Assembly: GCA_029204225.1 (NCBI GenBank)
Contig: CM055107.1
Span: 10,240,583-10,304,582, forward strand
DNA length: 64,000 nucleotides
From: Diphasiastrum complanatum
Lineage: Eukaryota > Streptophyta > Lycopodiopsida > Lycopodiales > Lycopodiaceae
Reading direction: 5' to 3'
This document shows, in pieces, positions 43,876 through 55,221 of this stretch. Position 1 is the first letter of the stretch. Every line of letters begins with the position of its first letter. The notes under the pieces were generated by a model. The model ran no database searches, had not been told where the DNA came from, and saw only the letters and a program-made list of their open reading frames with translations. Made by a program: the position numbers and the translations under genes.

Positions 43876-44103
43876 TCGTTGGACTTAAGTGAATCCTTTA
43901 GCCACCAGCCGTGTTTTTCATTTGGCAATGAAACCATCAGAGTTGATTATCTTCTTGAAGATCCACTTGTTGTCGATAACTCTCTTGTGAGTGGAGAAGT
44001 AGACTAGTGTCTAGGTCTGATTCATCAAAAGTGAGTTGTACTTGCTTTCCATAGCTTCTTGCCACTTCACAACATCCTTGGAGTTAATTGCTTCGGCTAG
44101 GCT

Positions 44104-44700
44104 CTATGGTTCTTCTGATGAAGTCCAGAATGATTGAGGTGCATACCTCTCAAGAATTGTCCGAGTCCGTGAAGATCTGTTGACGTTTGGTTGACCATAA
44201 TGTGATGATGCTTCTTCTAGAATTTCTTCAAATCTGTTCGAGCTAGCTTGGTTTGGTCTGATGATAGGTACTGTTGGCTTCTCGGCTTTTGTAGTTGTAG
44301 GTGCATGTTCTATAGAAGGAACATCAACGTTGGAAGAATTCATGCTATGTAAAATAGTATGAAATGACATAGCATCGTTTACCGATGGCTGTTTGAAATC
44401 ATAATCTGTATTTTCTTGAAATATTACGTCCCTAGAAGCAAATACTACATTGGTGGATGGATCATAAACTTTATAAGCTTTATGTTCATCAGGATAGCCA
44501 ATGAAAATACATCTATTTGTCCTGTGATCTAGCTTCTTCCTAAGTTGTTTAGGAATGTAAACAAAACATATACAACAGAGATTTTTAAATGGCTGACTAG
44601 GCTTGTGCCTATGCCAAACTTCATGAGGAGTTTTGTTGTTGACGGCTTGGTGTTGGATCTGTTCTGCACGTAACAGGCTGTAATAATAGCTTATGCCCAT
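44104..44700 (-). pseudogene. Integrase C-terminal part and RT linker of element G
   Basis: The 198-codon frame has NNKTPHEVWHRHKPS, RCIFIGYPDEHKAYKVYDPS and SRDVIFQEN, the copia post-core integrase. An acidic, proline-rich linker leads towards RT. A frameshift at about 44700 separates it from the integrase core. Confidence 0.85.
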
Positions 44701-45275
44701 AACTTTGCAAGTAGGCGTGCTTGATGTAGCATGGATATGGCTGAGTTGAGAAGAGTTTGATTCTTCCTTTCTGCAATCTCGTTCTGTTGAGTTGAATAGG
44801 AAGTGGTGAATTGTCTTCTAATACCATGTTCAACCATGTAGTCAAACATCTCGTTAGAGATGTATTCGTTGTCACCATCAGTTCGGAGTGCCTTCACTTT
44901 TGTAGACGTTTGTGTCTTAGCCATGGCCTTGAATCTCTTGAAGCATTCAAAAGCTTCAGATTTGTACTCAGTGAACATGATTGTAGACCATCTAGAATAA
45001 TCATCTATTAAAGTGATAAAATAGATCACATCTCTTAATGACGAAGTTGGCATTGGACCACACAGATCGCTATGTACAAGATCCAATACATGCTTTGTTT
45101 TGATGGAATGTGATTTTGGAAACTTGCTTCTAGAGTGCTTCCCATAGATGCATGATTCACAAAAGAAAGATTTCCTATCTAATGAAGAAGGGAAATTCAA
45201 TCCATCAACTAAATTATTACAACGCATATAAGAAAGTGATGTTGTATGCACATGTCCAAATCGACTATGCCACAT
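44691..45275 (-). pseudogene. Integrase core of element G
   Basis: The 194-codon frame starts with the pre-integrase motif MWHSRFGHVHTTSL and CESCIYGKHSR. It continues HSDLCGPM, IDDYSRWSTI, LRTDGDNEY and YSTQQNEIAERKN, so D, D and E catalytic positions are present. The expected GGEY is changed to GDNEY. Confidence 0.88.
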
Positions 45276-46031
45276 AACAGCACTGTCATTTACATTTTCA
45301 TTATAGATACTAGCTAATGCAACTGAATCAGAGAGAGTATGTACAGATTTTTGACTCTAGTGCATGTAGTCTACCTTTCTTCTAAGGACAAGTCCGAATG
45401 ACAAAGTAAATCGATACACCCTGCAGTGCTATTTCGATCTTTGAAACATTAGTCAGACCTCGAGCATCCAATGAAGTAAACAAACTGCACACGTCAAGGT
45501 CTTCAACAACCCTTCACCTAATATTCGCGACCTTCAGTGACGTGGATCGATTAACTTGGAAGCAACCTGAGATTCGAGAAATGCCCAGCAGTCCGACCGT
45601 TCCAAACACAAAACTCGATCCTGGGAATCGATCTGATCCAGTTGTTTGAGCGATCTACATTAAAGTGAGTCTGGGTATGATGAGGGCGCATAATGTACTT
45701 ACGATCCAAACTATGATATTCTGATCCTGAGCACAAAATGCAGGTTTCTGATCCTATCAATCAATGCAAGTAAGTGAACCTATTAACTGACAACAAACCA
45801 GCAGTTAGACATGCAGCCCACGTCAATCTAATGGCTAGTTCTTCACTCAACGGTTAGCTATCACGAATTTTCTACATGCGTTTGCAGCTTATCGATCTGA
45901 TTGGGACCTGCAGCGCCCTTTAAAGAATTTGGATCCCTGAGCGCATAGCAGTACGGCATAGCAGTACGACTTCTGATTTTGAGCTGTAGAAAATCGATTC
46001 TAAGTAGAACAAGAAGTATTCCGACCCTGTA
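45276..46031 (-). other. Non-coding remainder of element G
   Basis: No gag or protease motif was found. The stretch has many ATCGATC/CGATCC hexamers, which continue into 46046-46200. Confidence 0.4.
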
Positions 46032-46329
46032 GAGCTCTATTACCAATTTCGGTTTTCTGGAGATCGATCCTGAGCAAAACTCGATCCAGAGTTACACAAT
46101 CTGACCCACAGGAAATCGATCCATCAAACCCAACCGATCCGATCCGACCCTGATCGGATTTTTCCATTTTAACCTAACTCGGAATTCCAATGGAGAAGTC
46201 AACGAGCTTTTATGGGCAGTTACAATGCACCTTTCAACCTGCCTTTCAAATGGCCATCACGCTTTTCTGAAGGCCGCGTGAACACTAACAAAGATTCCTA
46301 TGGTATCCAACTACGGCTCCTCTTATTTT

Positions 46330-46710
46330 TAGCACCCTGCGCACGCGTCAGCGTGGGCCAGGCAGAGAGGTTTTTTTTTTTTTTTTTTAAATTGCTTGCC
46401 CTGGTGCCACGTGTCGGGCACCAGGGCTTATCCCATAAGCAAATCTCTGAGATAAACCAGTACCTATATATATTACTCACATGTGTGCAAGTGGGTTTGA
46501 AGATGCCCAGTGCCACCTGCTCGGTTTCCGGTGCCACCTGGGCGCTGCCTGCCCGGCGCCACCCACCTGCCTGCCCGACGCCACCTGAGCGCTGCCTGGT
46601 GCCACCCACCTGGCGTCGGTGCCGGTGCCCGCCGCTGCCTGCGCCACGGCGCCCGCCTGCGCCTTTTTGGCCAGCCCCTGGCTAGCGCACCCTGACGCGC
46701 CAGGGTGCTA
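46330..46710. mobile_element. GC-rich candidate TIR element (MITE-like)
   Basis: Both ends carry an imperfect inverted repeat of about 35 bases: TAGCACCCTG then CGCGTCAG and GGCCAGG at the left, and its inverse at 46676-46710. The inside holds an 18-T run, a TGGTGCCACGTGTCGGGCACCA-like hairpin and a GC-rich array of GGCGCCACCTG-like units. The flanks show no certain TSD. Composition differs sharply from the AT-rich surroundings. Confidence 0.6.
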
Positions 46711-48253
46711 CAATTATGTGGAGCCTTCAACTACGTGTCAAGGAGTACAGCTAGCAATTTTGTCGACAGTCACCGTATCTCAACAAGGCAATTAGGGTGC
46801 AATTTACAGTAGGCAGACTCTTCAATGGCACATTCTTCCTTGACACAAGAGCTTTACATTCTATGAATTGTTCTTGGGCAGTTTCAACCATAGGCTCGCT
46901 ATTTTGCCGACGGTTATCAAATGCTTTAGTCTCTTGTTGAAGTCAACAATGGCAACTACGGTTCCTTTTTACAGTTCAGCAAATGTGCAGGCAACCCTAA
47001 CGTCCACATGGCAATGTACTATTGGCATTGGCATTGGATAGACATGTACATCTGTCAAGCAACCCTCGGCTTTTAGCATGCAAGCAGTTATAGGTGCTGG
47101 TCTCTCTACGAACGTCTCATTCCTAGCTATATGAGCCAAAATGTTTTCACTTTCAGGCATACCATTTCCTTATGTTCTTGTCTGTAGGAGAGAAAGGAGA
47201 AGAGCTCTGTCTTTGCCTATTCTTGAGTAGAAATAATTTTTCTTTCTCCCTTCTTCCCAGCAGAGAAGAAAATGATTATCATTGTATTGATCTGCAAATG
47301 TTGTTGCACTTATGAATGGAATCAATCTTTGTAATAATCATGTTTTATAATAAATGATTCAATACATTGATATACTGAGTCCTAATCATGTTGAAGCATG
47401 TAACTGTTTGATTCACATTAGTACAATTATGTTTTCGGTCCGATTATGAGAAGTGAGATGAGAGGGGATGTGTGATTCTTCGAGTCATTTTGCAGATTGC
47501 TTAGCTACTGAGTCAGAACTGGAGGATTCATAATCTTGGAACTTGTGGTTAATCAGAATGTGTGTAGTTGATTGTTTAATCACTCAAGACAGTAATGATC
47601 ATACATAGCTATTGTATAGGAGAGGTATATGGTTTGGAACTACCATTAAATCTGTTTCTATTAGATTTATTACATTCTTCCATTGCGCTTGGTGGTTCTG
47701 GCTACCTTATCTAAATATCATTTGATAACCAGATTTCCTATCATTTCCATTCCATTGCAGTGTGCATCACTGATATATCCTTATTTCCACTATAATGATA
47801 GAATTACTCACTATAATGACATAATTACTCTCTTATGTGCTCTTTTTGGGGAACCACGTCTCTTATACTGCAATAACCATTGAATTCCGAAATAAGCAGG
47901 TTATGACATACGCTTATTTGGGGATAATGTGCATGCCAAGTACGTTTTGATAATGAAGATGCAAATTTTTTGTGAAGTGTTTTTTGCAAGAGCTCTGCCA
48001 GAAAACATTACAAACGACTTGATTTTCTCCCTTATATAAAGGAGAATTTAGGCCTCTGTTAGACAAAGTACACTATCAGGTGCTCCGTTCTTTATAAACC
48101 TTGGCAGGGAGATAATCAATGCAAGTGAAGGCCACATTGGGAATATCAGATTAAGATGATGCACTTGTTGCAACGTATTGAGTTACAACTACTAGAATAG
48201 AGGAGGTAGAACTACTTGACATCGTAACCTTAAAAAAAATTCTAACTATATAC
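46711..48253. other. Gene-free stretch with one short unknown ORF
   Basis: Only a 63-codon minus frame (47160-46969; NILAHIARNETFVERPAPIT, then YPMPMPIVHCHVDVR) looks somewhat protein-like; I recognise no family. A CACTATAATGA repeat lies near 47788-47820. No RNA gene or LTR was recognised. Confidence 0.3.
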
Positions 48254-49019
48254 TCATGCTAAGCATAGACCTGTTAAAATAGTTGACACATAAAACTAAA
48301 TGTGCTCCACAAACTTAACTGCAACCTATGCTGGTCATAGAACAAATAAAGCTATGCGAATCTCAATAGACGTAAATAAGAAAAACAGCTAAATGCAGAT
48401 AAGCAACAAGCCTAGCAAGTAACTAGTTAATTAAAATTTCCAGCGGCTACCATGCCTTAAATACTGTTGGACGGTCCCAAAGCAGGCTCGAGGTCGGCGT
48501 GAGGTGAGGTGAGTCGCGTCAACTTGGTCCCGACGCAAGCTCGAGGTGAGTCGCATGCAACAGTTCGCTGTGAGGCGGGGGTATGAAAAAAAAAACAATT
48601 TAAGGACCGTAGTCCAAGCATAACTCACCTCATTTGGGAATTCGGAAGCACACATGCTGCCAGAGCTCTCGCTACGACAAAGTCATGGGTTTCTATAATA
48701 TTTTGCATACGTTCCCGATCACACATTTCTTGATGGTAAGATTTTTTTGTCATTTTTTAACTTTATTCTATGCTTAGCATGGGTACTAAAGTATTGCATT
48801 ACTAAATATTCATGTTTTAGCTAGTGTTCATCTTCTTAAAACGTGGGTGACCTATGCTCAGCATAGGTGGCTGCACGAGTCCTCTCCTCTAACTTGTGCT
48901 GAGCATGGGTTGTGTTTGGGTCCTGAGTAACAACCTATGCTCAGCATAGGAAATCGGCGTGATGTTTCTCTTCTTACCACCTATCGACCTATGCTAAGCA
49001 TGGATTGCTCAGCATAGGC
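48254..49019. repeat. Cluster of CCTATGCTNAGCATAGG palindromes
   Basis: At least seven perfect or near-perfect copies occur: 48254-48270, 48325-48340, 48768-48783, 48851-48867, 48892-48909, 48934-48950 and 48988-49019 (a pair). One more lies at 55205-55220, on the other side of element H. The 17-bp dyad has an odd centre, typical of a dimer binding site (inference). A local duplication with GCTCGAGGT and GTGAGTCGC lies at 48490-48560. Confidence 0.8.
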
Positions 49020-49263
49020 CGTTACTCGTATTTCTCCTGTTTTACAAGGCTCAGTCTGTGAAAAGTGTTTTAGTGAGAAAATGTGCTGAATTTATAGTTA
49101 AACTTTACAAAAATTGCAAATTTTAGTTATGACTTTTAGAGATTTTTCACAAAAACCGCTTGTCTATTTAAAGTTTTCAATATTTTCATTAAGGTAATGT
49201 TTGAAATTTTCCTAGAAAATCTTTCTCTCTGCAGATTCTCAATTGTCTGTGATAATCTTCGAA

Positions 49264-49481
49264 ATGTCAAGGATTTCTTTTAAAATTTCGGGTAATCCTC
49301 AAGATATTCCACTGAAGGATAAGAAAAAATTCATGTACTACTTCACCATAGGGGTCAACAACACAAAGCTATCTGAGCTTTTTATTCATTTAGCTAAGAA
49401 GCTTGGAAGGGGAGACTCACAAATCAAAATTCAAGGAAAATTGCTTGCTGATCAACCAGATGAGGAGGAGGAAGAAGGTTT
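49264..49481 (+). pseudogene. Small unknown ORF, split by element H
   Basis: From ATG 49264 the frame reads MSRISFKISGNPQDIPLKDK, then YYFTIGVNNTKLSELFIHLA, and ends in a D/E run and G-F at the insertion point. After H (from 55027) the frame continues V-N-V-L-V-K-E-M-N-K-S-R-L-I-F-I-L-N-E and stops shortly after. The length, an alternating hydrophobic pattern and the basic-then-acidic order suggest a compact domain, but no family was recognised. The palindrome cluster on both sides makes it part of the same pre-insertion unit. Confidence 0.45.
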
Positions 49482-50128
49482 TGTGAAAAATACAGATCCT
49501 AAGTGGATCTAAACTCCAAGATCATTGGCTTGAATGCTTGCACTCCAAACTACATAAGCTAGGAATTGGCAACACATTCTATGCTACCTAGAATGCAAAG
49601 AACTTGATCAAAAAGCATTTATCACAAATGGAAACTTCCATAAACATCAAGTGCGGCCCAAAATAGCATTATACAGTCCATAATACATCAGCCTACCACT
49701 TTTGGAAAGCACCTAAGATCATACACACAAAGCTTGAACTCAATCACTACACAATGCCAACAATGGAAGGAGAACCCAATAGAAAAATCTCTCATTAAGC
49801 AAATGAATACAATGGATCTGCTCCAACCTGTTTCTCCACGGCCTACCTGCTATATATAGCTGAGAGAGATGACTCTCTCTCCTCTCTCTAGACCCTCCTT
49901 ACCTAAAATATGCCCTATATAGGTAAAATTGGCATATATGTCCAAAATACATGAAAATGGACTCATTTCGAAGGTCTTGAAGTTTGACACTTCTTCATAC
50001 TGAAAAAATACACTTACTAAAAATATCTAGACCTGTTTCACACGTGTGAAAAGTCAGATCCTAAACTATGTGCCATTTTTAGCAATTTTGGCCTAAAACT
50101 AGACAAGGAAATGTTGACAATTTTCACA
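49482..50128 (-). repeat. 3' LTR of element H
   Basis: It starts TGTGAAAAATACAG and ends ATTTTCACA. It contains a TATATATAG box at 49851 that reads on either strand, and two GAGAGA/TCTCTC blocks. Confidence 0.95.
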
Positions 50129-50141
50129 CTCCCTCTTCAAC

Positions 50142-53100
50142 TTAACTTGCTAGTTTTACAACACTACTTTGTTCCAACTTAAGAATGATCTCCATCATCA
50201 GAATAGATCTCTTCTCAAGGATCCTAATATGTACATAATTGATATAGATAATAGTGTCCATATAGGATGCTTCACTATTTCTTACATCAATTTTACATAG
50301 AATCATAAAAATGGTACATGTAAAAGAACATAGAATCTCAATTAATGAATTCCTCCATGTATCCATCTCTGGTTTCTCTGTAAAATAGCAGCAAACAAGT
50401 TGTAAATGAAAGTGATCAACAAGTGTTTGCATGCCTCCTCCACATTTCACTATACATATAGTGAATGCAACATGTATCTCCATGAATGAACTTCCATCAC
50501 CACCTTGCCTTTGTAGATCTTCAATCCATGAAAGCCTTTGAGTGAATGAATGCCAAAAAGATGTGTTCCCTACTCCATTTGAATGACCAAAACCTGAACT
50601 TGAAATACTTGAAGTACCTCCACAAGATTTGCACACAACGCTTGATCCTACAATGTCAACAAGTTGCCAATTTGCCAACACTAGAATACTAGATCTTGAA
50701 CTTTGTTCAAAAGAAAACATATTGACCACTTCAATACCTTTAAAGATCTGAATGAATTCATGTACTTGATCATACAAACCAGCAATGATAACTATTCCAT
50801 CTCCAAGATCCAAAGGATGCAAAACTATGGAACTAGTTTTATTGAAATTTGACAATTTCAACACATTGACATAACAATGTTCATACATGAGATTAGGCAA
50901 GTGAGGTAGAGTAAGAAGACACTTCCTTGCAGCTCCAAAGACCTTACTTGAACCTTCAAGAACCTGTAAAAACAGATCCAAAATGCCTTGACCATTTGTC
51001 TCTTCTTTGATGCTTTTCACTAGCTTCGAATTGCCACTTGTCTCTTGGTGTTGATGAAGCAATCCAAGATCAACCTCTTGATCTTCCAATAAGACATCAA
51101 AGATCTTGCATATGTGAACATCTTCAGATCTGAAACTCTGAAGATACTCCCTCTCAAACACATGATTAAGATCCCACAAGATCTCATCAATGCTCAAATT
51201 TGACCCTTCACTATAGTTAGTGAAAACAATGCCACCATCATAAACCAAAAGATAGATTCCAACATTTCCATTTAACATGAAGTAGAGTAGGTGAAGATGA
51301 GTATCAAACCTAATCAAAACAGCCCTCTTGAGTTCATAACAAACCTCAATAAGCTCACCAATGATATCTCCCTTGCCTTGAAGAAGTTGCCACTTGAGTT
51401 GCTCCATGTAGTCTTCTTCAACCAACCTTTTGCCATCTTGACCATGAATGAACAATCCACCACAATCATAGAATGCTTTGAGTTGATGAAGAGATGTTAG
51501 ATCCATGCTTTGGATCTTCCCAAGAACCACTCTTCCATTGCCCTTTCCTTCACAAGACTCCCTCTTAATGCTAGCACCACAAAAGTTAGAAACCTCCCTC
51601 TTGATAGTTGCACCATAAGAAGTAGAAGACTCTTGAATATTAGAAGCCAAGAAAAGAATCCTTAGTACCTTCAACATAAGAGTGATTGAAGTACTCTCTC
51701 TTTTCAAACATGAACTTCTACTCAATGATTTAGGTAATGAGTCATATGATAATGATTCTTCCTCACTATCGTTCATAAAAACATCATTCAAAGTACATCC
51801 TACTTTGAACACTTCACATACTTCTCTTCCTTTTGACTTGTGATCTCCCTCACCAAGTCTCATGATAGAAACCTTTGATCTACTCTTTTTATGAAGAAAT
51901 GTGACACCACTTGTTGCACAAATGACTTTATCACAAAAAGATGTAAAAGAACCATTTCCTTCAAGCATGCTCAAAGCACCATCATCTTTTCCCACATGAT
52001 TACATACATCAATATGAAAAGAATTAGAAGAACAACCATCTTCTTGCAAAGAATGACACTTAGCATCTCCATCTTTTTCCATATGAACAAACAAGTCATT
52101 AGCAACAATCACTTCCAAAGAAGAATCTTCATCAACTCCATTGATGAAGTTAGCTCCTTCCTTACCTTTTCCATTTTTGCACTTGCCATCTAGCACCATT
52201 GAAGAACCACCAAGCCTTGGAAGTCCATGAGTAGAAGAGTACAAACATGATGCTAATTTAGCTCCACATGACTCCATATGACTAGTAGGTAACACTAGTG
52301 CATCTTCAAGATCCAATGGATCCAAAAAATTGACCATAGATTCACCAAAGCTTGCCAAGTTAGCACAACAATTATCATCTCCAAGAAGTACATTAGATCT
52401 CAACCTAGATCTAGCATTTTGTTTCTTATGGCATTCATTTGCAAAATGTCCTTTCACTCCACAATAAAAACATTTGAACTTGGACTTATCTTGCTTCCTA
52501 CTTTGCAAAGAAGAAGAATGCTTTCCATGCTCCAAACTACCTTGCTTGGACCACTTGCCTTTGAACTTGCCCTTTGTGAAAAGAGCTTCTTCATCTCCAC
52601 CTTGTGTTGATGCACCACCACCTTTGGCTTGCAACCTATGCTCTTCAGCCACCAAGATCTCTTGCAAGTCATTGACACTTGGCAAGGACTTTTGTATAGC
52701 AAAGCATTGTACAAGGTTAGAATGTTCATCAAGCAAACCATTCAACATGACTTGAACTAGTTCCCCATCCTTTATGCTTTCATCTATGCATGCTAGATCA
52801 TCATTCAAGGATTTAACCTTCAAGACAAATGAATGTGCACTCTCTCCCTCTCTTTGACAACTTTGGAAGATTTGCCTTCTTAGGGTGAGAACCCTAGATG
52901 TGGATTTGGACTCATAGATCTTCTTCAAAGCATTCCATGCTTCACTTGAAGAAGTACATTTACCAACTTCTTTAAGAAGTTCATTGGTAACATTCATCTT
53001 TATGATATGTAAGGCTCTTTTAGCCCTTATATCAAAATTTAGTTGCTCTTGAAGAATTAGAGGTCTTTCTTCAATTCCCACAACTATATCCATTAGCTCA

Positions 53101-53267
53101 TTCAACTCTAGTAAAGACTCCATCCTCACTTTCCAAGTTGAATAGTTTGTAGAGTTTAACCTCTCTTTAGCTTCCAACATGATTCCACCATTGGATGTCA
53201 TGATGCTAAAATCTTCTTGTGTCCTTAGGCTCTGTTCTAATGCACCTAGCACTCTCCTTTCTCTCAA
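50142..53267 (-). CDS. Gag-fusion protein of element H, 1041 codons, intact
   Basis: Residues about 23-260 are a copia gag of the A/B/C type (MLEAKERLNSTNYSTWK, MDIVVGIEERP, RALHIIKMNVTNELLKEVG). The zinc knuckle CFYCGVKGHFANEC is at 266-279. Residues from about 280 to 1041 match no protease, integrase or RT motif I know: first a serine/aspartate-rich stretch, then several alpha-beta-looking parts (RFDTHLHLLYFMLNGNVGIY, YDGGIVFTNYSEG, DGIVIIAGLYDQVHEFIQIF). The likely true start is Met 23 at 53201, matching the gag start of B; the frame is open upstream of it. The stop lies just before the PPT. A 3.1-kb frame without lesions implies recent selection or very recent copying. Confidence 0.9.
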   Translation of the reverse strand: MRERRVLGALEQSLRTQEDFSIMTSNGGIMLEAKERLNSTNYSTWKVRMESLLELNELMDIVVGIEERPLILQEQLNFDIRAKRALHIIKMNVTNELLKEVGKCTSSSEAWNALKKIYESKSTSRVLTLRRQIFQSCQREGESAHSFVLKVKSLNDDLACIDESIKDGELVQVMLNGLLDEHSNLVQCFAIQKSLPSVNDLQEILVAEEHRLQAKGGGASTQGGDEEALFTKGKFKGKWSKQGSLEHGKHSSSLQSRKQDKSKFKCFYCGVKGHFANECHKKQNARSRLRSNVLLGDDNCCANLASFGESMVNFLDPLDLEDALVLPTSHMESCGAKLASCLYSSTHGLPRLGGSSMVLDGKCKNGKGKEGANFINGVDEDSSLEVIVANDLFVHMEKDGDAKCHSLQEDGCSSNSFHIDVCNHVGKDDGALSMLEGNGSFTSFCDKVICATSGVTFLHKKSRSKVSIMRLGEGDHKSKGREVCEVFKVGCTLNDVFMNDSEEESLSYDSLPKSLSRSSCLKRESTSITLMLKVLRILFLASNIQESSTSYGATIKREVSNFCGASIKRESCEGKGNGRVVLGKIQSMDLTSLHQLKAFYDCGGLFIHGQDGKRLVEEDYMEQLKWQLLQGKGDIIGELIEVCYELKRAVLIRFDTHLHLLYFMLNGNVGIYLLVYDGGIVFTNYSEGSNLSIDEILWDLNHVFEREYLQSFRSEDVHICKIFDVLLEDQEVDLGLLHQHQETSGNSKLVKSIKEETNGQGILDLFLQVLEGSSKVFGAARKCLLTLPHLPNLMYEHCYVNVLKLSNFNKTSSIVLHPLDLGDGIVIIAGLYDQVHEFIQIFKGIEVVNMFSFEQSSRSSILVLANWQLVDIVGSSVVCKSCGGTSSISSSGFGHSNGVGNTSFWHSFTQRLSWIEDLQRQGGDGSSFMEIHVAFTICIVKCGGGMQTLVDHFHLQLVCCYFTEKPEMDTWRNSLIEILCSFTCTIFMILCKIDVRNSEASYMDTIIYINYVHIRILEKRSILMMEIILKLEQSSVVKLAS

Positions 53268-54362
53268 TAAATGAAGAAGGAGAAGATCTTAAAAGATTTA
53301 GAACCCTAAATGACCTCTATCTTGAAACTATTTGGCTTTCAAGCATAGAAAGGAAGATTGAAACACGTGCAACACTTTGCACACACTAAGAATGGATTAC
53401 AAACTCAAACCAACCTGAACACACTCTTGCTTAAGCTCTCAAACTTTCCAGCAAGTGACCAAATCAAGTTATGGTGTGAAGAGTTACTTGCATTCTTAGA
53501 AAATACCCAAAACTAGGATGCCAAGATTACCTAGTAATGAACAAACTTGATCAACATATGATCAACACACTAAGATATTGATTCAACCTGAAAAACCACA
53601 TGTAAACCACACTTCTAAAAGTTTATAAACTCCAGCAAGTGATAAATACAAGATTTAGAGGTGAATGAATGAGCACACTTAGTGAATCACAAGACTAGCT
53701 TCACTATCTTGTCAAATCTTGGTGTTTAGATGTAGATCTAAGATCACTTCACATGAGAATGTTCCTCAACCTGTTAAGAACCTGAAAACACACTTGCATA
53801 ATGGTTAACACCTTCCAGCAAATGCTCCAATCAAATTACATAAGGAGAGTTACTTACATGCTCAACAAAGTACACCAAAATTTATGCCAAAATTGATGAC
53901 AATCTTTACAATATGCTCTTCACAATGGAGCTTACAATATGTTCACCCAAAAAAGGGGATCTTTCATCCAAATGGGAGCTTTGCTCAGCCTTTAGGAGAA
54001 TTACAACTCACTCAAAAGAGCATTTGTCATCCACTTAAGGAGAAGTTTCATCCACTTAAGGAGAGTGTTCACCCAAGAATGGAGATTGTCAACAATAGGA
54101 TTGAAAAGAACATTGTTAGTATTGAATATGCACAAGCCTCACAATCACAAATGATTAGGTGTTATGATCTGATCCAAAATAGTTTCTTTTCAGCCTCTGA
54201 TCTTCAATAGACCTGAAATATGCTTTTGATCCACAAGTTCAACTCACAAAACAAAGGTTAGTAAGATTTGATCAACAAAGCAATGCAAAATCATGCTAGA
54301 ACTTGATCAAACATCCAAATATCACCAAAAATGGAATACTTACTGTAAATAGAAGCCAACCA
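53268..54362 (-). other. Leader of element H with degenerate repeats
   Basis: A 1.1-kb untranslated leader. Blocks containing CCAGCAA-TGA/CTCC, AGAGTTACTT-CAT and AAAATACCC/AAAGTACACC recur near 53450-53530, 53630-53650 and 53815-53885. It could hold packaging or dimerisation signals (inference). Confidence 0.6.
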
Positions 54363-54374
54363 GCTCTGATACCA
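54363..54374 (-). other. Primer-binding site of element H
   Basis: GCTCTGATACCA is an exact 12-base complement of the initiator tRNA-Met end and is adjacent to the LTR start at 54375. Confidence 0.95.
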
Positions 54375-55021
54375 TGTGAAAAATACAGATCCTAAGTGGA
54401 TCTAAACTCCAAGATCATTGGCTTGAATGCTTGCACTCCAAACTACATAAGCTAGGAATTGGCAACACATTCTATGCTACCTAGAATGCAAAGAACTTGA
54501 TCAAAAAGCATTTATCACAAATGGAAACTTCCATAAACATCAAGTGCGGCCCAAAATAGCATTATACAGTCCATAATACATCAGCCTACCACTTTTGGAA
54601 AGCACCTAAGATCATACACACAAAGCTTGAACTCAATCACTACACAATGCCAACAATGGAAGGAGAACCCAATAGAAAAATCTCTCATTAAGCAAATGAA
54701 TACAATGGATCTGCTCCAACCTGTTTCTCCACGGCCTACCTGCTATATATAGCTGAGAGAGATGACTCTCTCTCCTCTCTCTAGACCCTCCTTACCTAAA
54801 ATATGCCCTATATAGGTAAAATTGGCATATATGTCCAAAATACATGAAAATGGACTCATTTCGAAGGTCTTGAAGTTTGACACTTCTTCATACTGAAAAA
54901 ATACACTTACTAAAAATATCTAGACCTGTTTCACACGTGTGAAAAGTCAGATCCTAAACTATGTGCCATTTTTAGCAATTTTGGCCTAAAACTAGACAAG
55001 GAAATGTTGACAATTTTCACA
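54375..55021 (-). repeat. 5' LTR of element H
   Basis: It appears identical to 49482-50128. The TATATATAG at 54743-54751 is the likely promoter for the minus-strand transcript. Confidence 0.95.
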
Positions 55022-55221
55022 GGTTTTGTGAACGTGCTTGTAAAGGAGATGAATAAGTCTCGTTTAATTTTCATTCTGAACGAGACTATGATAAAGATTT
55101 GACTTTGCCAAGACAAGGTCATCAAAAATTATTTTGATAAAGCTCTAGTTATTTTGGTGTGTAATGATAAAACCTCTTTTTATTCATGTATGTTTACAAG
55201 TGTTCCATGCTTAGCATAGTG

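Larger units (their letters stand above)
42805..46045 (-). mobile_element. Ty1/copia element G, decayed, no LTR pair found
   Basis: Minus-strand fragments of GAG-pre-integrase, integrase, RT and RNase H follow in copia order from 45275 down to about 42850. A weak PBS candidate (GAGCTCTATTACCA at 46032-46045, complement of a TGGTATCAGAGC-like site) lies upstream. Gag and protease are mostly missing between 45300 and 46030. It is a different copia lineage from A-E: its GAG-pre-integrase motif is LDLVHSDLCGPM. Confidence 0.8.
49482..55021 (-). mobile_element. Ty1/copia-related gag-only element H, very recent
   Basis: Two 647-bp LTRs (49482-50128 and 54375-55021) look identical by eye. The TSD is GGTTT at 49477-49481 and 55022-55026. 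The PBS lies at 54363-54374, and a purine tract TTGAAGAGGGAG (minus) abuts 50128. The internal region carries one intact 1041-codon ORF and a 1.1-kb leader, and no protease, integrase, RT or RNase H motif. It therefore needs enzymes from a relative, and its intact state and identical LTRs mark it as newly inserted. Confidence 0.95.

Noticed and set aside
46212-46730. Proline/alanine/arginine-rich ORFs on both strands
   Set aside because: They arise from the GC-rich repeat array inside the TIR element; no conserved motif is present and overlapping frames are equally open.
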